Below are positions 8,367 to 14,306 of a DNA stretch of 19,872 bases, piece by piece. Position 1 is the stretch's first letter; every line of letters starts with the position of its first letter. The notes beneath the pieces are model-generated. The model did no database searches. It saw only the letters and a program-made list of their open reading frames with translations, and had not been told where the DNA came from. Where the stretch lies: positions 1 through 19,872 of the forward strand of contig CAMBHH010000045.1 in assembly GCA_945866505.1 (NCBI GenBank), in the 5' to 3' direction. A program made the position numbers and the translations under genes. This stretch comes from Flavobacterium psychrophilum. Lineage in GTDB: Bacteria; Bacteroidota; Bacteroidia; Flavobacteriales; Flavobacteriaceae.

Positions 8367-9673
8367 TCTTGGTATTTTTTAAATTCATTCACCACGATTT
8401 TTGCTTTTAAATCGAACATTAAATTGTACAATCCAAAGAATGTTCGGTTCATATAAATAAAATGTTTGGAACCGCGATTGCCATTCATTTTTCGCAGATT
8501 AGTATCTTTTGAAAATCGCTCTCCCAATTTCGCAATATTTTCAAAAAATTCTTCATCCGAAAAATCGAAGGTTTTAGATTGAAAAGGCTGAGTAAACAGT
8601 GACAACAAATCGTAAAAAAGAGCTGTGAAATATGCTACTTCTGCTGCCGAATCATCCTCTCTAAGAATTTCTAATTCGAATAATTTTTGGCTAAATAGTT
8701 CTTCGTTGTCAATAACTTTCTTATCGATTAGCTCAAAATAAGGAACATAAAACTCATTCGGAATTTGTTTCATACAACCAAAATCAATTGCCACTAGCTG
8801 ATTTTCAGGACTAACCAAAAAATTTCCTGGATGTGGATCCGCGTGAACTTTTCTCAGGATATGAATTTGATACATATAAAAATCCCACAGTGCTTGACCC
8901 AATTTATCAGCAATTACCTGATTTTTATTTTTCTTAGAAAACTCTGAAATATGAATACCAGACATCCAATCCATTGTGATAATTTTCTGGGATGAATATT
9001 CTGGATAATACCTTGGAAAAACTAGATTTTCTATTTTTTGGCAGGCAGCAACAACTTCTTCACTTTGTTGTAGTTCCAATAAATAATTGGTTTCTTCTGT
9101 CAATTTATCTTCTACTTCCTTAAAATATTTATCAGAATCTTTCCCCTGAAGATTAAACATTCGAATCGCGATTGGTTTTACTAAAGCCAAATCTGATGAA
9201 ATGCTATTGGCAACTCCTGGATATTGTATTTTTACTGCTAGCTTTCTATCGTTTTTTACAGCTAAATGCACTTGCCCAATACTGGCAGCATTAACAGAAA
9301 AGGCATCAAATTCGTCAAAAATTTCATAGGGTGTTTTCCCAAAATTGGCTTTAAAAGTTTTCAAAACCAGCGGAGCCGAAAGTGGTGGCACTGAAAACTG
9401 AGACAATGAAAATTTCTCGACATAGGCTTGTGGCAAAAAACTTTTGTCCATACTCAACATTTGAGCTACTTTAAGTGCACTTCCCTTGAGACTTTTAAGC
9501 CCGTCATAAATATCTTCGGCATTGTTTTCATTCAGTTTATCACGATTTAAATCGCTATTGACCATTTTTTCGCCATAATATTTCAGGTAATTGACACCCA
9601 CTTTAGCACCAGTTTGAACGAGTTTTGTAGCTCTTTCGATTTTTGAAGTAGGAATGTAGTCTAATGTTTTCAT
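8363..9673 (-). CDS. ABC1/UbiB (AarF, Coq8-like) atypical kinase
   Basis: This 436-residue protein belongs to the ABC1 protein kinase-like family, whose members support quinone and isoprenoid-lipid metabolism and stress responses. Visible motifs in order are a KxGQ-type motif in variant form (KVAQ, residues 68-71), the Ala-rich loop NAASIGQVH (about 128-136), the ATP-anchoring Lys148 in LAVKIQYPGV, HADPHPGNF (277-285) and the metal-binding DFG (297-299). The KxGQ Gly is replaced by Ala. No clear membrane segment is seen at the C-terminus, unlike E. coli UbiB. It shares one base with the tetR stop (TAATG at 9671-9675 on the complement) and overlaps the DUF2805 gene by four, so the three are one translational unit. 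The substrate is unknown. Confidence 0.87.
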   Translation of the reverse strand: MKTLDYIPTSKIERATKLVQTGAKVGVNYLKYYGEKMVNSDLNRDKLNENNAEDIYDGLKSLKGSALKVAQMLSMDKSFLPQAYVEKFSLSQFSVPPLSAPLVLKTFKANFGKTPYEIFDEFDAFSVNAASIGQVHLAVKNDRKLAVKIQYPGVANSISSDLALVKPIAIRMFNLQGKDSDKYFKEVEDKLTEETNYLLELQQSEEVVAACQKIENLVFPRYYPEYSSQKIITMDWMSGIHISEFSKKNKNQVIADKLGQALWDFYMYQIHILRKVHADPHPGNFLVSPENQLVAIDFGCMKQIPNEFYVPYFELIDKKVIDNEELFSQKLFELEILREDDSAAEVAYFTALFYDLLSLFTQPFQSKTFDFSDEEFFENIAKLGERFSKDTNLRKMNGNRGSKHFIYMNRTFFGLYNLMFDLKAKIVVNEFKKYQD

Positions 9674-10332
9674 TAATTTTTTTGTGTTTTTTCTTTGTAT
9701 AAAAACTTTCCAAGATCTAGAACACTTTCTAATGGAATAATATTGAAAACGTCAAAAACAGCTTTCACGGATTTTTCTATAAATAAATCCGTTTTTTCAA
9801 AAGAAGGAGAATCGTCGTCTAGCCAGAATTTTAAAATCAAAAGAAACTGAAGCCAAGAAGATTCCATAATTGCTTTTTCTTGAAAATTTTGAAATTTTTC
9901 ATATTGTGTTCTTACTTCGTCGGTAATAATGTCTGAAACATAATTTTTAAATTCGGTGCGAAGACCTGAAAGTAACATTAGGTTTTTTAACTGATTCTTG
10001 TTTTCGTTTAAGCTAAGTAGGACATAGCTTCTATTGGCAGACAACAGTTCAAAAAATGTAAAATAGAAACTCAACATCTTGCTCTTCATATTGTAATTAT
10101 CATAAGCAGGATCTTTTTGAATCATCTCTACGGCTTTCTCGATAAAAATTTTATAAATTTCTTTTTCCACACTTTCTAGAGTGCCAAAAAAGGAATAGAA
10201 TACCGCTTCATCAAAACCATTTTCCTTTGCAAACAAATAAACTGATTTCGGTTTAGTTGTGTTTTCAAGTCGATACGTCATATAAAGAGAAACAATCTTG
10301 TCTCTAGTTATCGATGTTTTTTTAGTTGCCAT
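9673..10332 (-). CDS. TetR-family transcriptional regulator
   Basis: This 219-residue protein has an N-terminal helix-turn-helix region (about residues 8-60: ITRDKIVSLYMTYR, then KPKSVYLFAKENGFDEAVFYSFFGTLESVEKEI in two adjoining parts) and an all-helical C-terminal part consistent with a TetR ligand-binding domain. The recognition helix is FDEAVFYSFF, slightly divergent from the usual TxxxLYxHF pattern. It is the first gene of the leftward operon, overlapping the ABC1 kinase gene by one base. The 119-bp divergent region upstream contains a promoter flanked by two inverted repeats, which suggests autoregulation and control of the operon, perhaps also of the divergent epimerase. Ligand and regulon are unknown. 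Confidence 0.8.
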   Translation of the reverse strand: MATKKTSITRDKIVSLYMTYRLENTTKPKSVYLFAKENGFDEAVFYSFFGTLESVEKEIYKIFIEKAVEMIQKDPAYDNYNMKSKMLSFYFTFFELLSANRSYVLLSLNENKNQLKNLMLLSGLRTEFKNYVSDIITDEVRTQYEKFQNFQEKAIMESSWLQFLLILKFWLDDDSPSFEKTDLFIEKSVKAVFDVFNIIPLESVLDLGKFLYKEKTQKN

Positions 10333-10348
10333 TACGTTATAATTTTAT

Positions 10349-10369
10349 TTTGTACTACAAAGGTACAAA
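10349..10369. promoter_or_regulatory. Candidate TetR operator 1 (inverted repeat over the tetR promoter -7 element)
   Basis: TTTGTAC at 10349-10355 and GTACAAA at 10363-10369 are perfect complements separated by 7 bases. The palindrome covers the TACCTTTG -7 element of the leftward promoter, so a bound dimer would block RNA polymerase. The length of 21 bp suits a TetR dimer. In AT-rich DNA short palindromes arise by chance; the placement is what makes it notable. Confidence 0.45.
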
Positions 10370-10387
10370 TTGTTTAACATAAAACAA
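10358..10387 (-). promoter_or_regulatory. Candidate promoter of the leftward tetR operon
   Basis: On the minus strand TTG (10387-10385) is followed after 19 bases by TACCTTTG (10365-10358), a full match to the Bacteroidota TTG / TAnnTTTG promoter. The transcript would start near 10351, giving a leader of about 20 bases before the tetR ATG at 10332. No other strong match lies between tetR and the epimerase on this strand. Confidence 0.6.
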
Positions 10388-10401
10388 CATAAGTTAAACA
10401 A
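10370..10401. promoter_or_regulatory. Candidate TetR operator 2 (spaced 9-bp inverted repeat)
   Basis: TTGTTTAAC at 10370-10378 and GTTAAACAA at 10393-10401 are perfect 9-bp complements with a 14-base spacer. The spacer contains the -33 TTG of the leftward promoter. With the adjacent repeat at 10349-10369 it brackets the whole tetR promoter. It could bind a TetR dimer, two dimers, or another regulator. Confidence 0.4.
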
Positions 10402-10439
10402 AAATAATTGTTAATCTTTAATTGTCCAATTATATTGCC

Positions 10440-10447
10440 TAAATTTG
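10440..10447 (+). promoter_or_regulatory. Candidate -7 element of the epimerase gene
   Basis: TAAATTTG fits TAnnTTTG. It ends only four bases before the ATG at 10452, so the transcript would begin at or next to the start codon. A TTG at 10422-10424 lies 15 bases upstream, slightly short of the usual spacing. If used, this promoter would make a leaderless or nearly leaderless mRNA. Confidence 0.35.
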
Positions 10448-10451
10448 TGTA

Positions 10452-11366
10452 ATGAAAAAGAATGTATTAATTACAGGAGGAACGGGCTTTATCGGAAAAT
10501 ATTTAACCCGTTTGTTAATTCAAAATGATTTCTCTGTTTCAATTGTAAGCAGAAGCTACAAAGAGAATACTACTGATATTTCCTATTTCAGGTGGGATAT
10601 TGATAAGCATTCCATCGATGAAGAAGCCGTCCTGAAAGCTGATTATATCATTCACCTAGCCGGTGAAGGCATCGCCGACGAAAGATGGACAGCCAAACGA
10701 AAAGAGGCCATTGTGCAAAGTAGAGAAAAATCGATTCAACTAATTTATGAGGTTCTAAAAAAGAATAATAAAAAGCTTGAGGCTTTTGTTTCAGCCTCAG
10801 GGGTTGGGATTTACGGAGCGATTAATGGTTCAGAAATTTGTACCGAAACTACAGCCGCTGAAGATGATTTTTTAGGGTCAACTTGCCAAAAATGGGAAGC
10901 CGCTGCCGATACAATTGAGAGTTTAGGGATTCGTACTGTAAAAATAAGAACGGGAATAGTGCTAGGAAATGGCGAAGGCTTTTTGAAGAAATTAACCCCG
11001 ATTTTTAAATACAGATTGGGTGCAGCAATGGGTTCTGGAAAGCAGTATATGCCTTGGATTCACATCGATGATTTGTGTTCTATTTATCTTGGAGCTTTAA
11101 AGAATATTGAAATGTCAGGTGCTTACAACGCTGCGATCAATGATAATACAAACAATAAAATCTTTTCAAAAACATTTGCAAAAATCTTTGGGTATTCGCT
11201 TTGGTTACCTAACGTCCCAGCTTTTTTGATACAATTAGCAATGGGAGAAATGGCATTAATTATTTTGAAAGGACGGCGAGTTTCTTCGGAAAAAATTGAA
11301 AAAACAGGATTCCAATTTAAATTTGACAAACTAGAATTGGCTTTCCAGGACTGCTTATCCAAATAG
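10452..11366 (+). CDS. TIGR01777 family epimerase/oxidoreductase (SDR superfamily, YfcH-like)
   Basis: This 304-residue protein is an extended SDR of the TIGR01777 (SULA/YfcH-like) family. Motifs: NAD(P)-binding GGTGFIG at residues 8-14; HLAGEGIADERWTAKRKEAI near 69-88, the family hallmark; SGVGIYG near 115-121; and RTGIVLGNGEG, PWIHIDDL and the C-terminal DUF1731 region (GRRVSSEKIEKTGFQF). Catalytic function is unestablished for the family. It is divergent from tetR across a 119-bp region, suggesting shared control. Its start is fixed by the canonical opening MKKNVLITGGTGFIG. The separately encoded SRPBCC protein at 3535-3999 resembles the domain that is fused to the N-terminus of TIGR01777 proteins in other bacteria. 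Confidence 0.87.
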   Translation: MKKNVLITGGTGFIGKYLTRLLIQNDFSVSIVSRSYKENTTDISYFRWDIDKHSIDEEAVLKADYIIHLAGEGIADERWTAKRKEAIVQSREKSIQLIYEVLKKNNKKLEAFVSASGVGIYGAINGSEICTETTAAEDDFLGSTCQKWEAAADTIESLGIRTVKIRTGIVLGNGEGFLKKLTPIFKYRLGAAMGSGKQYMPWIHIDDLCSIYLGALKNIEMSGAYNAAINDNTNNKIFSKTFAKIFGYSLWLPNVPAFLIQLAMGEMALIILKGRRVSSEKIEKTGFQFKFDKLELAFQDCLSK

Positions 11367-11440
11367 TGCTACTGGATCAAAAAATGAATAGTAACATTCA
11401 CTTTTTCTGCCACTTTCAAAATGAGAATTTTAGGAATTTC

Positions 11441-11461
11441 AATGTCAAAATCCTTGACATT
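11441..11461. repeat. Perfect 8-bp inverted repeat between converging genes
   Basis: AATGTCAA at 11441-11448 and TTGACATT at 11454-11461 are exact complements with a 5-base loop, in the 149-bp gap between the epimerase and the converging hypothetical gene. Neither side has a T-tract, so it is not a standard intrinsic terminator; it may stabilise 3' ends. A weaker hairpin (TGAAT/ATTCA near 11383-11398) with A and T runs on either side could be a weak bidirectional terminator. Confidence 0.4.
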
Positions 11462-11515
11462 TAAGCTGAAATGTGAAATAATTTCTAGAAATAGCATCCA
11501 CTATTTTCAGATTAG

Positions 11516-11881
11516 TTATTTTATTTTGAAAGGAGAATTCTCTTCTTTTACCTCAGTTATAAAATAGTTAGAATCTCCCCACCAAGGGAATGTTTTATAC
11601 CGTTCTACATAAGTTAATTTTACGTAATGGCCTTCCAATGCTTTCAAATCAGCAATAACTTTTTCATTACTATCTAATACGGAGAAGCTGAAAATTTGAG
11701 CACCCGAAATGCCTTGGCTCAATTCCCCTTCATAGGTTTTGAACACCATTCCCTTGTTGCTAAATTTTATCAATTCCCCAGAGCGAACGCCTTCACTATA
11801 AGTTGCATTATACAAAAAGGCAAAGTAGCCAACTGCTGATAAAAGTATAATTCCAATAGTAATTCCTAAAAATTTCTTCAT
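11516..11881 (-). CDS. Conserved hypothetical protein with N-terminal membrane anchor
   Basis: This 121-residue protein has a short basic N-terminus and one hydrophobic segment (about residues 5-23), consistent with a membrane anchor or uncleaved signal, followed by a soluble, beta-rich outer part. The part beginning YSEGVRSGELIKFSNKGMVF and TYEGEL is a recognisable conserved pattern in Bacteroidota proteins. Some database relatives carry the name 6-phosphogluconate dehydrogenase, but nothing here resembles that enzyme (it is far too short and has no dinucleotide-binding motif), so that name should not be copied. It lies 7 bp after rmuC and is probably cotranscribed with it. Function unknown. 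Confidence 0.72.
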   Translation of the reverse strand: MKKFLGITIGIILLSAVGYFAFLYNATYSEGVRSGELIKFSNKGMVFKTYEGELSQGISGAQIFSFSVLDSNEKVIADLKALEGHYVKLTYVERYKTFPWWGDSNYFITEVKEENSPFKIK

Positions 11882-11888
11882 AATATTT

Positions 11889-13259
11889 TTAATTTAATTC
11901 AAGATTTTCGTCTTTTCCAGCCCTAATTAATATGTTTTCGGGTATAGATTTTTGTGTTTTCGCCCCCATTTTTTTTAAATTTTCAACTCTTTTTATCAAG
12001 TTACCACTTCCATCAACGAGTTTGTTCATTGCGCCTTGGTATTCTCCTTTGCTTTCGTCTATTTTCTTGCCAACCTTGATTAAATCGGCAACAAAACCCT
12101 CAAATTTATCATACAAAGCACCCGCTTGACGCGCAATTTCAAAAGCATTTTCTTGCTGTTTTTGGTTCGTCCACATGCTATCAATCGTGCGCAAAGTTGC
12201 CAAAAGAGTCGAAGGCGTCACAATGATAATATTTTTTTCAAAAGCTTTGTTATATAAAGCCGTGTCGTCGTTCAGCGCCAAGGCAAACGCGGGTTCCATT
12301 GGGATGAAAAGGAGCACGAAATCTGGACTTTCTATTTGGTATAAATCGTGGTAATTTTTATCACCCAATTGCTCGACGTGACGTTTTATTGAATTAACAT
12401 GCTCTTTTAAAAAGCTACTTTTCAAAGTATCATCTTCCTCGTTGATGTATTTTTCATAAGCCGTCAGAGAAACTTTCGAATCGACAATCATTTTTTTGCC
12501 GTCTGGTAAATTGATTACCACATCCGGAAAGACACGGTTCCCTTCTGAATTGGTATGAGATTGTTGGACAAAATATTCTCGGTCTTTTTCCAATCCTGAT
12601 TTCTCCAGCACTCTTTCTAGAATCAATTCGCCCCAGTTGCCTTGCATTTTGCTGTCGCCTTTTAAAGCTTTGGTCAGGTTTAAGGTTTCTTTACTCATTT
12701 GTAAATTCATTTCTTTCAGACCTAGAATTTGTTGGCGCAAAGCCGCGTGATAATCGATGCTTTCCTTATGAGTATCCTCAACTTTTTTCTCAAACAAATG
12801 AATTTTATCTTGCAATGGCGACAAGATATTTTTCATATTCTCCTTGTTTTGCTCAGTAAATTTGCTTGATTTTTCGTCTAATATTTTATTGGCCAAATTC
12901 TCAAATTCCTTGGTGAATTTTTCCTGAAGTTTTTCTACTTCCTCCTTTTGTTCCTTGTTGCGTTGCCAAAGATTTTCAAAATCGACTTCTTTCTTGGTCA
13001 ATTGAATAACCAAACTGTCTTTTTCATTACGAATGCCTTCTTTTTCTGCAGTTGAAAATTCTACTTGCTTTACGAAAGCGTTTTTTTCTGTCAAAAATTG
13101 CTCTTTTTGTTGGGTGAGCTGGTTGGTTGAAGCAATTAATTTTTCTTCTAAACTTATTTTTTCAGATTGAAATCGTGCCGAAAAAATGAGTTTTCCAATG
13201 AAAACACCAATCGCTAGAGCAATTATAAATACCAATAAAAACGAAAGCAGGGTTGACAT
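11889..13259 (-). CDS. rmuC: RmuC family protein
   Basis: This 456-residue protein matches RmuC, a family implicated in limiting inversions at short inverted repeats and predicted to have a PD-(D/E)XK nuclease-like core. It has an N-terminal membrane segment (residues 5-24, LSFLLVFIIALAIGVFIGKL), a long heptad-rich coiled coil (about 30-190, rich in E, K and Q), then the RmuC domain with KMQGNWGELILERVLEKSG near 205-223 and FPDVVINLPDGKKMIVDSKV near 243-262, and further conserved FIPMEPAFALAL. Length is close to the usual 450-500. The ATG at 13259 precedes the hydrophobic segment as expected. Seven bases separate it from the downstream hypothetical gene. Nuclease activity is predicted from fold, not shown here. 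Confidence 0.9.
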   Translation of the reverse strand: MSTLLSFLLVFIIALAIGVFIGKLIFSARFQSEKISLEEKLIASTNQLTQQKEQFLTEKNAFVKQVEFSTAEKEGIRNEKDSLVIQLTKKEVDFENLWQRNKEQKEEVEKLQEKFTKEFENLANKILDEKSSKFTEQNKENMKNILSPLQDKIHLFEKKVEDTHKESIDYHAALRQQILGLKEMNLQMSKETLNLTKALKGDSKMQGNWGELILERVLEKSGLEKDREYFVQQSHTNSEGNRVFPDVVINLPDGKKMIVDSKVSLTAYEKYINEEDDTLKSSFLKEHVNSIKRHVEQLGDKNYHDLYQIESPDFVLLFIPMEPAFALALNDDTALYNKAFEKNIIIVTPSTLLATLRTIDSMWTNQKQQENAFEIARQAGALYDKFEGFVADLIKVGKKIDESKGEYQGAMNKLVDGSGNLIKRVENLKKMGAKTQKSIPENILIRAGKDENLELN

Positions 13260-13343
13260 AAAAGTATGGTTTTTCTAAAAAGTAAAAGTATGGAATTATC
13301 AGCGTATTTTTTACATAATATTTTAAGAATCTAGTTATCAAGG

Positions 13344-13379
13344 AAAAAAAAGCCAACAAAAAATTTCTTTCTTATTGGC
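13344..13379 (-). terminator. Intrinsic terminator after the acidic small-protein gene
   Basis: On the minus strand GCCAA (13379-13375) pairs with TTGGC (13356-13352), with partly complementary A- and T-rich sequence inside, followed directly by eight T (13351-13344). It lies 25 bases after the stop at 13404 and would separate that gene from rmuC. Confidence 0.6.
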
Positions 13380-13403
13380 GTTTCCTAAACAAAGACAAAT
13401 CTC

Positions 13404-13769
13404 TTATTCGTCTAACTTGATGTTTCCTCGATCTTCGTGATTATCAGGGTCCGAATTAGGATAGCGGTGCGCCGTAATATCCGAGTTGTGGTCTTTGTTT
13501 TCGATCATTCTCTGGGTTTCCTTATCTGAAAATAACTCGACACTAGAACTGGGCTGTTGGTTCTCGTCAGTAGTATTTAGTTCCGGATTGGCATCGACAT
13601 TTCGTGCTCTGTGCACGATTTTTTGGTCTCCATTGCTGTTGGTTTCCACTTCTGCAACAAGTTTTGTTGCTGCAGGATCATAATTTTCAGGTAGGATTTC
13701 GTTGGTGAATTCTTCGGGCGTATTTTGCTTATTGTTCATCTTTTTTGAACCTAAATCATTATTTTCCAT
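13404..13769 (-). CDS. Acidic, low-complexity small hypothetical protein
   Basis: The 121-residue product is hydrophilic throughout, rich in Asn, Asp, Glu, Ser and Thr, with no membrane segment, no cysteine and no recognisable domain, so it is probably disordered. It ends in HRYPNSDPDNHEDRGNIKLD and a final Glu; a similar ending seems to recur in small Bacteroidota proteins, from memory only. I start at ATG 13769; the frame is open to a GTG at 13799, but that would be an uncommon start. An independent terminator follows at 13344-13379, supporting a real gene. Function unknown. Confidence 0.65.
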   Translation of the reverse strand: MENNDLGSKKMNNKQNTPEEFTNEILPENYDPAATKLVAEVETNSNGDQKIVHRARNVDANPELNTTDENQQPSSSVELFSDKETQRMIENKDHNSDITAHRYPNSDPDNHEDRGNIKLDE

Positions 13770-13913
13770 AGTGTTTGTTTTAGAATTAGTACTGTGCACT
13801 TTTATAAAGATATTCTATTTGCTTGTGGTAATGGGATTATTTAACAAAGCTTTTGGTTTGTGACGACGAATTGTAATAGTATCAAAGGCTGCTTCAGTAA
13901 AAATAGAACGAAT

Positions 13914-13939
13914 AAAAAAAGTCCCACCGACGCAGGACT
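13914..13939 (-). terminator. Intrinsic terminator downstream of the sensor kinase gene
   Basis: On the minus strand AGTCC (13939-13935) pairs with GGACT (13924-13920) around a 10-base loop that can add a T-G pair, followed by six T (13919-13914). It is about 370 bases after the kinase stop, so the kinase transcript, including the possible small gene at 14096-14292, would end here. Confidence 0.55.
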
Positions 13940-14095
13940 AAAGAATTACAATAGAGTGGTAAGCAAATCAAAAACTCATCAGTTTTTTAAATTAGCTTTC
14001 AAGAGGTTATAAATTGTTTGGTAAAACGTCAAATTCCTTTTTTCTAGGGAACCTTTAGTTTGATTTATGAAATTAATTATTTTGGGATTGTGTTT

Positions 14096-14292
14096 TCAAT
14101 AGCGAATGCTTGCACCAATGATAAACTTGCCAAAACGGGTTACTTTTCCTTTAATATCCTGAAGCCAGAAGTTAGCTTTGTCGACTAAAACATCTCTGAT
14201 TACAGGACAGATTTTCAGTGTTTGTCCATCAACTGTAGCATATTAGAAGCTATGTGCGTTTTGCTCACAGAAAAAAACTCTAGCTGCTGCAT
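14096..14292 (-). pseudogene. Probable frameshifted small gene after the sensor kinase
   Basis: Two short frames on the minus strand look like halves of one small protein. One starts at ATG 14292 (MQQLEFFSVSKTHIASNML...) and stops at 14215-14217. The other is open from 14242 to the TGA at 14096-14098 and reads as protein-like sequence: VDGQTLKICPVIRDVLV, then DKANFWLQDIKGKVTRFGKF and IIGASIRY. They overlap at 14215-14242 in different frames; a single-base deletion or read error there would join them into about 64 residues. The second frame also continues upstream across a TAA at 14243-14245. No slippery heptamer was seen in the overlap. It begins 14 bases after the kinase stop. The family was not recognised. 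Confidence 0.35.
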
Positions 14293-14306
14293 AAATTTTT
14301 AGTCTT

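Larger units (their letters stand above)
13800..14306. other. Gene-poor intergenic region between the small-protein gene and the sensor kinase
   Basis: No intact reading frame longer than about 50 codons was found. The right part (14096-14292) holds a probable broken small gene on the minus strand; a terminator lies at 13914-13939. Between these (about 13940-14095) the DNA is AT-rich and I see nothing definable. The left end (13800-13913) would hold the promoter of the 13404-13769 gene, but no full TAnnTTTG match was found there. Confidence 0.5.

Noticed and set aside
11516..11881. Naming the 121-residue protein 6-phosphogluconate dehydrogenase
   Set aside because: The protein is about a quarter of the enzyme's length and has no NADP-binding motif or catalytic residues of that family; the name appears to be a propagated annotation error.
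14262..14276. Programmed -1 frameshift at the T7 run in the broken small gene
   Set aside because: A slip at this run enters the frame that meets the TAA at 14243-14245 before the protein-like part, so it cannot produce the full product.
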